From: Variovorax sp. Root473
GTDB lineage: Bacteria > Pseudomonadota > Gammaproteobacteria > Burkholderiales > Burkholderiaceae_C
Direction: 5' to 3'
DNA: 50,504 nt
NCBI RefSeq assembly: GCF_001426505.1
Contig: NZ_LMEV01000004.1
Location: forward strand, 33,580 to 84,083
Shown: one piece after another, positions 45,038-50,504 of the stretch
Layout of the letters: each line of letters begins with the position of its first letter
How positions within the stretch are numbered: position 1 is the stretch's first letter
The notes under the pieces: generated by a model
The model's input: only the letters and a program-made list of their open reading frames with translations
Database searches by the model: none
What the model was told of the DNA's origin: nothing
Position numbers and translations under genes: made by a program

Positions 45038-47182
45038 ATGATGATCACCGCACCGGACCCAGGCCCAGCCTCCCATCGAAGCCGCTACAGCCTGGTGCAG
45101 GCGATCCAGACCTCGACTTATTTTCTGCCGGCGCTCGCCCTCTCGGCCTGCGCGTCGTTCATCTCCACAGGCGCCCAGGTCCAAGTCAAACCCGAGATCG
45201 CGAGCTGCGCTGAGCTGAAGGACGAAGCAATCGTCGCCCAGGCGGAGATGTGCTCGGCCCACATCGGCTGCGTGTATGTGCTGAATGTGCAAAAGACCTG
45301 TGCGCGCGCCAAGGGTTATCTCGAACGCCTGCAGACGGCCATCGGCGAAGGCACGCGAACCGTCTTGGGGAGCTACCGCAAGGAGGTCACACCGGACGCG
45401 ATCTTCACCGCGGAGCTAGGCAGCGATGAACGCGCCAACCTCCGCATGCTGGATGCCATTCCCACATCACAACGGCGAAGCCAAGAGATTGCTGCAAAGG
45501 TGCGGGACGTGGGAACCGGCGACATCCTGAGGGGCGCCGCTCAGAGCGGCGCAAGCTGGGTCTATTACGGCCAGATCCAGGACGGCAAGGAGGACGGCAT
45601 CGGCACACTCATCTTCTCCAGCGGGGAGTTGCAGCGCGGGCAGTTCAGGCGGGGCTCCCTGAGAGGGGCGAGTGACGTCCTCTACTCTGGGGGCGCTCGG
45701 TATATCGGCGACTACGGAAATATCGAGGCTGGTCAGCGATCCGGCCAAGGCGCGTACATCTACAAGAACGGCACGAAGCAAGAAGGCACCTTTGCTGCCG
45801 GTGAGATCGTGTCTGGCACGACGTACCGCCCCGATGGAAAGGTGAGCGAGAAGGGCAACTATGACAAGGCCGGCAAGCTGTCGTTCGGCCAACGCTTCGA
45901 CACCGAGGGCGTGATCACCGCGGTCAATGTGCCGGCCGAGCGCCAAGCGGCACGCGAAGCGGCGGTGCGCAATGCCGGAGAGACAGCGCGCGTCGCAGCA
46001 GAGGCCGAGAACCGGCGCAAGCGCGAGGAAGCAGTCCGCGCTGAGCAGCAGTTCCAAACGAGCCTGCAGACCCTGAACCCCGGCCAGCTCTTCGCTCGCG
46101 CTGACGAACTGAGCGCCCAGGGGGACAGCGCCCGTGCCCGCGAAGTGCAGCGCGCATTGATGAGTCGCTTTCCCAATCACCCACTGGCGGCCACGGCAGC
46201 GCGCCAAATGGCTGGAGAATCTAGCGACAGATCGGCAGGGGGCGTGGGCTCAAGCGCTGCCGGCGCCGCTTCAGGCACCAGTGGCAGTGCATCGCCCAAG
46301 CCGTCCTCGTTCTCCAAGGAAAGCAGCCGTTACTCGTCGATCTGCATGCGAAACGCCGCCAAGGCCGAGGAAGCGATCAGCGCGGCCAAGGCCCGGCGCT
46401 ATTTTGGTGGCGCCGTTGACCTCGAAATTTTCGACATGGCAAAACGCATCGCCCAGCCCTGCATGGCCTACGATGCGAAGGCGAAGTGGGCATACGATGA
46501 CGCGGAACAGGCGCGAGGCATATCGCAGTGTCGATCGACTTCCTGTTCTCGCTGGCCCCAAGGGGAGACAGGAGAGAAAACTCGGCAATGGTTTGAAATC
46601 TTCTCCGGCGAGTTCAACAAGATGATGGCCAATTGGGAGGGCTATTCACGCGACCTGGACCCACCCGGCAGCAGCAGCCCGCGAGAAGCGTCGGGGGTCA
46701 ATCGTGCGGTGGCGGGTCGACTTTCTGCCCAGCAGTGCGAGTCCATGAAGCGGTCTGTCATGACGACCAAAGTGCCGCCCAATACATCGGTGACCGCGAG
46801 CACGGAAACGGTGATGTTCATGACGAAGACCGTGCTCGACATGATCGCTGGAGGCTGTCCCACAGACGGGACGACCCCGGCGCAGATCGAGGCAGAACGA
46901 CAGGAGCGCCAGCGGCAATATACGGCAGCGGAGAGCGCCTGTAATGCCGTGCAATCTGGTGGGCGCCGATGCGTGGCGCGAGTTCACACCGCAGCGGAAG
47001 TAAGTAGGCCCGCGGTCTCCTCGGCAGCCCAAAACACCCAACAGCCAGGCGGCGTTCCCTCCTATGACCCCGTGACAGGTCGTTGCCTAGGCGAGGGCTG
47101 CTGCTCTTTGCCCGGCATCACTAACAGCGAATGCCCCGGCCCTCGTCGCTCATCAGGCGGCGGCATACGCACGGCGCGCTGA
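45038..47182 (+). CDS. MORN-repeat lipoprotein (large, uncharacterised)
   Basis: A 714-residue protein with a lipoprotein signal: the hydrophobic stretch ends in LSAC (Cys 38), so it should be anchored in an envelope membrane. Residues about 177-275 contain MORN-type repeats (YYGQIQDGKEDGIGTLIF, YSGGARYIGDYG, SGQGAYIYKNGTKQEGTF). An Ala/Glu/Arg-rich helical, possibly coiled-coil segment (about 300-345) and a Ser/Gly linker (about 405-440) follow, and the rest has many Cys residues. GAGGAG five bases before ATG 45038 decides the start against an upstream GTG. No family recognised as a whole; it lies on the prophage-like element and could be a cargo or surface-modifying gene. Confidence 0.8.
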   Translation: MMITAPDPGPASHRSRYSLVQAIQTSTYFLPALALSACASFISTGAQVQVKPEIASCAELKDEAIVAQAEMCSAHIGCVYVLNVQKTCARAKGYLERLQTAIGEGTRTVLGSYRKEVTPDAIFTAELGSDERANLRMLDAIPTSQRRSQEIAAKVRDVGTGDILRGAAQSGASWVYYGQIQDGKEDGIGTLIFSSGELQRGQFRRGSLRGASDVLYSGGARYIGDYGNIEAGQRSGQGAYIYKNGTKQEGTFAAGEIVSGTTYRPDGKVSEKGNYDKAGKLSFGQRFDTEGVITAVNVPAERQAAREAAVRNAGETARVAAEAENRRKREEAVRAEQQFQTSLQTLNPGQLFARADELSAQGDSARAREVQRALMSRFPNHPLAATAARQMAGESSDRSAGGVGSSAAGAASGTSGSASPKPSSFSKESSRYSSICMRNAAKAEEAISAAKARRYFGGAVDLEIFDMAKRIAQPCMAYDAKAKWAYDDAEQARGISQCRSTSCSRWPQGETGEKTRQWFEIFSGEFNKMMANWEGYSRDLDPPGSSSPREASGVNRAVAGRLSAQQCESMKRSVMTTKVPPNTSVTASTETVMFMTKTVLDMIAGGCPTDGTTPAQIEAERQERQRQYTAAESACNAVQSGGRRCVARVHTAAEVSRPAVSSAAQNTQQPGGVPSYDPVTGRCLGEGCCSLPGITNSECPGPRRSSGGGIRTAR

Positions 47183-47232
47183 AGAGGCAAAGCCTTCGCT
47201 CACGACGATGCCGCGAGCTGATCGAGATTCGG

Positions 47233-47505
47233 ATGATCGACAAGCCGCTATTCCTCTACATGACGATGTCCGAGATGTTCTCGGACCACCTGAGTACAAC
47301 AGGGGCCTATCCGCAAAAGTTCATCTTGAGCACATTGCTGCACAGGCAGTACTTGCGAGATTGGACTTTGATGCGACAAATAGTCACGACGCGCCTCGAC
47401 CCGACAAACCACATGGGCGTCCCCATCGAGATCGATGAGGCCTCGCCGGGCGTGATGATTGCCGCCGACGGCGCCGAGATCTCGCTCGTTTCGCCGGCGG
47501 CATGA
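47233..47505 (+). CDS. Small protein of unknown function in phage-type operon
   Basis: A 90-residue protein (MIDKPLFLYMTMSEMFSDHL onward). The C-terminal half contains GVPIEIDEASPGVMIAADG, which reads like a beta-strand pair. No family recognised. The start at ATG 47233 is chosen because the upstream in-frame extension is Arg-rich and unlike protein. Its stop overlaps the start of the DUF2591-like gene as ATGA, so they are co-translated. Confidence 0.55.
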   Translation: MIDKPLFLYMTMSEMFSDHLSTTGAYPQKFILSTLLHRQYLRDWTLMRQIVTTRLDPTNHMGVPIEIDEASPGVMIAADGAEISLVSPAA

Positions 47506-47804
47506 AGACCTCGGAGCTGGGCGGCCAGGTCCTGCACGACTGGATCGCGAAGGCGCTGGGCGAGGCGCCCGGTACGGCGTACAGCACATCCTGGCCAGGC
47601 TTCGACCATCTGATCGAGCGCGAGGCTATCCACGTCGCGCCCATGCCTGGCAAGGGTGGTGTGTGGTGCGCCATCGTGGTCGGCCGGCCTGGCGGGCGGC
47701 TGCCGGAAGGCCGCGGGCCTTGGCAGGAAGGTCCAAATCCACGCATTGCTGTCGGGCGGGCGATCGTGGCGGCGCGGTATGGAAGCGAGATTCAGGACTC
47801 CTAA
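47502..47804 (+). CDS. DUF2591-like phage protein
   Basis: A 100-residue protein starting MKTSELGGQVLHDWIAKALG, which matches the N-terminal pattern of DUF2591 phage proteins (MKTSELTGAALDYWVAKA type), and ending with IAVGRAIVAARYGSEI, also typical. Such genes occur in early or accessory regions of tailed phages, with unknown function. This is one of the main signs that the right part of the window is phage-derived. Confidence 0.75.
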   Translation: MKTSELGGQVLHDWIAKALGEAPGTAYSTSWPGFDHLIEREAIHVAPMPGKGGVWCAIVVGRPGGRLPEGRGPWQEGPNPRIAVGRAIVAARYGSEIQDS

Positions 47805-47882
47805 GTGAATGGATGCACTCACGTTTTCACCTTGTCCTCAAGAAGCGTTTGATGAGCAGGGTTTGATTAATTGAGTTCGAAA

Positions 47883-47948
47883 ATGCAAGCAATTTGCTTG
47901 CATCTTAATTTTTCATGTATAGTCCTTGCATTCCAACGACTGCAAGGA
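47883..47948 (+). promoter_or_regulatory. Promoter and two inverted repeats before the P63C gene
   Basis: TTGCTT (47894-47899) and TATAGT (47918-47923), 18 bp apart, form a promoter. The inverted repeat ATGCAAGC-N5-GCTTGCAT (47883-47903) covers the -35 box, and a second one, TCCTTGCA-N10-TGCAAGGA (47923-47948), covers the transcription start and the AAGGA ribosome binding site. The shared half-site TTGCA suggests one repressor bound at both, or an mRNA hairpin that hides the ribosome binding site. Confidence 0.6.
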
Positions 47949-47953
47949 CCATC

Positions 47954-48982
47954 ATGAGTACTTCACCTACAGGAAAAGCTAAAGGCGCCGCCGCACGCGC
48001 AGCGAAGCTGACGCCCGAGCGCCGCAAAGAAATCTCTGCAGCAGCGCAGGCCGCAAAAAAAGAACTGGCGAGCTTGCCTGCAGCCACACACGATTCCGGC
48101 GATCACCCGCTCAAGATCGGCGACGTTGAGCTCGCTTGCTATGTCCTCGAAGATGGGACGCGCGTCCTTTCACAGCGCGGACTCCAGGCGGGAATTGGAA
48201 TGTCATCGGGCGGTAGCACCTCCGGCGAGCAGCGCCTGGCATCATTTGCACTGTCAATTGCCGAAAAGTCCAAGGAAATCAACGATCTACATGCGCGCAG
48301 CACTGCTCTTGTTGAGCGCCTGAAAAGCCCCATTCGATTTCGTACGCCGGGGATTGGCTCCGCAGCCTTCGGGTATGAGGCAACAACCTTGGCAGATCTT
48401 TGCGATGTGATTCTGGCCGCCCGCGCGGCCGGCAAACTGCAGAAGCAGCAGGAACACATCGGCGCGCAGGCTGAGGTGCTTGTCCGCGGGTTCGCGCGCG
48501 TTGGACTTATCGCGCTGATTGATGAAGCGACTGGCTACCAAAGGGATCGTGCAAAGGATGCATTGGCAAAGATTCTCGAAGCCTTTGTCGCCAAAGAAAT
48601 TCAGCCCTACCTCAACACGTTTCCCGCTGACTATTACGAGCAGTTGTTTCGCCTTTACAACCTGCCATACCCCCCTGTGGGCAACAAGTCATGGCGGCCG
48701 GCATTCTTCGGGCACATCACGAATGATGTTGTGTACTCGAGGCTTGCACCAGAGTTGCTCCCAGAGCTGAAAAAAGCAGCATCAAGAGCTCAGCGCAAGG
48801 CAAAGCTGCACCAATGGTTGACACAGGACGCAGGCCACCCGAAATTGCGTGAACACCTCAGCTCTATCGTGACCATTTTGAAGCTCTCGCAAACGCCAGA
48901 AATGTTCAAAGCCAATGTCAATATGATTCATCCGAAGTTCGGTGACACCAAGGACTTGGACTTTGGCAATCCAACCCCATAG
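47954..48982 (+). CDS. P63C-domain protein
   Basis: A 342-residue protein with a basic Ala/Lys-rich N-terminus (about 1-50, possibly nucleic-acid-binding) and a C-terminal P63C domain (about 165-300, with QPYLNTFPADYYEQLFRLYN and WRPAFFGHITNDVVYSRLAP). P63C is found in phage and mobile-element proteins and its function is unknown. AAGGA precedes ATG 47954. Base composition is lower in GC than the chromosomal genes, fitting horizontal origin. The gene is followed directly by a strong terminator. Confidence 0.85.
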   Translation: MSTSPTGKAKGAAARAAKLTPERRKEISAAAQAAKKELASLPAATHDSGDHPLKIGDVELACYVLEDGTRVLSQRGLQAGIGMSSGGSTSGEQRLASFALSIAEKSKEINDLHARSTALVERLKSPIRFRTPGIGSAAFGYEATTLADLCDVILAARAAGKLQKQQEHIGAQAEVLVRGFARVGLIALIDEATGYQRDRAKDALAKILEAFVAKEIQPYLNTFPADYYEQLFRLYNLPYPPVGNKSWRPAFFGHITNDVVYSRLAPELLPELKKAASRAQRKAKLHQWLTQDAGHPKLREHLSSIVTILKLSQTPEMFKANVNMIHPKFGDTKDLDFGNPTP

Positions 48983-49006
48983 CCGATCGCCACGTCTGAA
49001 TGCACG

Positions 49007-49030
49007 AAGCCGCCCTCGAGGCGGCTTTTT
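49007..49030 (+). terminator. Rho-independent terminator after P63C gene
   Basis: Eight-bp stem AAGCCGCC / GGCGGCTT with loop CTCGA followed by T residues to 49030. Confidence 0.9.
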
Positions 49031-49055
49031 CATGGGCGCTGCGTGTGCGGCGCAT

Positions 49056-49162
49056 TCCTACAACGGGCGCCGCGGCACCGCCTTAGAGTCACGCTCGGCA
49101 GCCACTCCTCCTCTGTCCCTCCCTGCTTCGGCTGCCCTTGCCCGCCTTCGTGCGGGCTTTTT
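49056..49162 (+). ncRNA. Candidate small RNA with C-rich anti-Shine-Dalgarno stretch
   Basis: Between two terminators lies a promoter-like TCCTACA-N19-CTTAGAG (49056-49088) and then about 70 bases with no good open frame, ending in a strong hairpin (GCCCGC / GCGGGC, 49140-49157) plus five T residues (to 49162). The middle contains CTCCTCCTCTGTCCCTCCC, which can pair with purine-rich ribosome binding sites. Transcription from about 49095 is assumed, not shown. Confidence 0.35.
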
Positions 49163-49272
49163 CTTGGCCCTTCACGGCCAACTCGCCTGAGACGCAACTA
49201 CCAATTCCAGTAGTTGCGCAGAACTCACCCGCCCCGGAAGATCACGACAACTTGCAACAGCGGAGTGCTGGA

Positions 49273-49560
49273 ATGGCTTGCGTAGAGCTTGAGGGCTTCT
49301 TGGAACACGGCGGCTACCTCATCACCATCTCGATTGACAAGCGGGAGGGTGACTGGTGCTCTTGGGCCCAGTTCGAAGAGGCACTGGAATATGACGGCAG
49401 CCTTCAGATCCCGGTCTATCGGCACAGAGTACCTGGCGCCTTCAATACCAGGGAGGGATCGATAGATGCGGGAATCGCCTATGCACGCCAGACGGTCGAA
49501 GCGGGCAAGGTAGTCATTCACCCTCACACGCGGCATCATCAATCTTGGGGCCTGCATTAA
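49273..49560 (+). CDS. Small protein of unknown function
   Basis: A 95-residue protein (MACVELEGFLEHGGYLITIS onward) with a mixed alpha/beta look and a His-rich C-terminus (HPHTRHHQSWGLH). The ATG at 49273 is preferred because the longer reading would start inside the terminator hairpin at 49140-49157; GGAG lies eight bases before this ATG. No family recognised. Position inside the phage-type region. Confidence 0.55.
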   Translation: MACVELEGFLEHGGYLITISIDKREGDWCSWAQFEEALEYDGSLQIPVYRHRVPGAFNTREGSIDAGIAYARQTVEAGKVVIHPHTRHHQSWGLH

Positions 49561-49707
49561 GCCCTGACAGTGGGGTGCGCCTCTGCCGCGATAGGCATCG
49601 CGCACTCGATTGTGGCTGACGTCGCCTTGCGTTAGATCAAGGTCCGGGCGTCAATGGGGCCATACGCTGCGGCCCACCCGACCCACCAACCAGGGTGAAG
49701 TACGCAC

Positions 49708-49929
49708 ATGACCAGAACCGAGTTTCAAGGCCTTGCCAAAGCGGCCCGCCTGCGCAATACCGCATCCCTTGAGGCCGCACGCATGGTTCTCACTGGCGAC
49801 ATGCGCCCCGGCGAAGCGGCAAAAGCCACGGGCTGCAGCCCGCAGGCGGTGACCAACGTTCTTCGCAAGGTCAAGGACGCGATGGCTGCGGCCAACGCCC
49901 CCGAGGTCGACGCACTCACCCCGGTCTAG
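49708..49929 (+). CDS. KorA/TrfB-type HTH protein
   Basis: A 73-residue protein with the pattern of TrfB/KorA transcriptional repressors (PF16509): MTRTEFQGLAKAARLRN..ARMVL then the HTH GEAAKATGCSPQAVTNVLRKV. KorA controls plasmid genes; short relatives occur in prophages and integrative elements, where they may act as repressors. It ends 4 bp before the convergent spanin genes. Confidence 0.75.
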   Translation: MTRTEFQGLAKAARLRNTASLEAARMVLTGDMRPGEAAKATGCSPQAVTNVLRKVKDAMAAANAPEVDALTPV

Positions 49930-49933
49930 CCGC

Positions 49934-50428
49934 CTACTTCGCCAGCAATGCCCGGTCGTTCCTCACGGTGCCGAGCAGAAGCTGCACTTCGTTGTCTCGC
50001 CCTTCAACAACGAGTCGACCTCGGTCAAGAAGCTCTCGACTTCGTGCAGCCACGGCTGCGAGGACTGCGGATCGATCTGCGATACGGAGGCAGGCAGCGG
50101 GGTCGGTTGCGGCCTGCTCGCGATCACGGGTGGCGTATGTGGCGTATTGCTTGCGCACCCGCTCAGCATCGCCAGCAGCAACGCGGCGGCGGCCATCGAG
50201 CACGGCCAGTTTCGTTTCGTAGGCATCGACATTCTCCTGTTGGGTTTTGGCGTGCGCCACCATCAGTACGACGGTGCGCTGCAGGTCGGCCAGAGCAGCC
50301 AGAGCGCGGGCGGCGTTCTCTTCGGCGCGCGCCCGCTTCTCGGTGGCCAAATCGGCCCGTGCGCCGGCCGCGCGCGTGCGCTCGATGCCGGCAGTGGCCA
50401 ACGCGGCCACCAGCCCAAGGCCTAGCAC
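49934..50428 (-). CDS. Phage i-spanin (Rz-like), possibly 5'-extended past the window
   Basis: At least 164 residues: an N-terminal membrane helix (LGLGLVAALATAGIE) then a long coiled coil rich in Ala, Arg and Glu, as in Rz/DUF2514 i-spanins of the lysis cassette. GTG 50428 is the first start in the window, but the frame stays open to the right edge, and the upstream residues (LLLRRGHPLLWV) would extend the membrane anchor, so the true start may lie beyond 50504. Rz1 is nested inside in another frame, the classical phage arrangement. Confidence 0.8.
   Translation of the reverse strand: MLGLGLVAALATAGIERTRAAGARADLATEKRARAEENAARALAALADLQRTVVLMVAHAKTQQENVDAYETKLAVLDGRRRVAAGDAERVRKQYATYATRDREQAATDPAACLRIADRSAVLAAVAARSRELLDRGRLVVEGRDNEVQLLLGTVRNDRALLAK
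49963..50232 (-). CDS. Phage o-spanin lipoprotein (Rz1-like), nested in Rz
   Basis: An 89-residue lipoprotein with lipobox LSGC (near residue 26) and a Pro-rich mature part (NTPHTPPVIASRPQPTPLPA), the hallmark of Rz1. It is completely contained in the Rz-like gene in a different frame on the same strand. The two proteins would link the inner and outer membranes and disrupt the envelope at lysis. Two ATGs (50232 and 50226) are possible. Confidence 0.8.
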   Translation of the reverse strand: MSMPTKRNWPCSMAAAALLLAMLSGCASNTPHTPPVIASRPQPTPLPASVSQIDPQSSQPWLHEVESFLTEVDSLLKGETTKCSFCSAP

Positions 50429-50504
50429 CCAGAGCAGCGGGTGTCCGCGCCGAAGTAGAAGTGAGCCACCGCGCCGATCAAGTAATGAGCCAGGGGTGGA
50501 AGCC
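50429..50504 (-). other. Right edge: upstream lysis-gene sequence
   Basis: Minus-strand sequence that may hold the 5' end of the Rz-like gene and the 3' end of the preceding gene, either an endolysin or holin. One frame ends GFHPWLIT then stop, another ends with TAG at 50423-50425. Neither can be assigned because the window ends. Confidence 0.4.

Noticed and set aside
49138..49272. N-terminal extension of the 95-residue protein starting at 49138.
   Set aside because: That reading would begin inside a strong terminator hairpin (49140-49162) and lacks a ribosome binding site; the ATG at 49273 is better supported.

Overview
The window is high-GC DNA from a betaproteobacterium, most like Burkholderiales/Comamonadaceae and probably Variovorax. 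This rests on gene content: several Bug/TctC-type binding proteins, a PrpR-type sigma-54 activator, an NtrC/sigma-54 glnA promoter and very dense coding with many ATGA stop/start overlaps. The genus is an inference, since no rRNA gene is present.

Layout. Positions 1-6250 are one minus-strand run: glnA with a sigma-54 promoter and NtrC-like sites, a molybdopterin-binding (CinA-like) protein, an EI24 membrane protein, a sterol-desaturase-family protein, a NodB-type deacetylase and a YVTN beta-propeller. Positions 6280-10480 hold an RsuA-type pseudouridine synthase, gamma-glutamyltransferase and a methyltransferase. Positions 10630-17800 hold small exported proteins, a PPC/DUF296 protein, a glutaredoxin-MauE fusion and a respiratory cluster: a diheme cytochrome c divergent from cytochrome c, a CuA/heme-c subunit II and a fused subunit I-III oxidase. 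Positions 17800-27360 carry mostly short stress or envelope genes: hemerythrin, a cardiolipin synthase, an isochorismatase-like hydrolase, an alpha/beta hydrolase operon, an L,D-transpeptidase, a metallophosphoesterase, a nucleotidyltransferase fused to an NTF2-like domain, a CBS protein and a YSC84-type lipoprotein. Several of these share a TCCTAC motif about 90-120 bp upstream of the start.

Positions 27413-34573 form a catabolic island. A five-gene minus-strand operon (CoA-transferase, HMG-CoA-lyase-like enzyme, TctC protein, isocitrate-lyase/PEP-mutase-family enzyme, second TctC protein) has a good sigma-54 promoter and diverges from a PrpR-type activator. The likely scheme is uptake of a branched dicarboxylate such as 3-hydroxy-3-methylglutarate, CoA activation and cleavage. 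Then come DNA polymerase II, a nitroreductase/acyl-CoA ligase/MaoC operon with AraC and TetR regulators, and a TetR-controlled SDR plus quinone-oxidoreductase pair behind a double operator.

From 44.1 kb the character changes. After an eroded IS transposase lies a displaced 3' end of ssrA (tmRNA) with its own terminator, which marks one edge of an integrated prophage or island running off the right end. Inside it are a gene fragment, a MORN-repeat lipoprotein, a two-gene phage-type operon (DUF2591), a P63C-domain protein, a candidate C-rich sRNA, a KorA/TrfB-type HTH protein and a nested Rz/Rz1 spanin pair. No intact tRNA or rRNA gene and no CRISPR array was seen.
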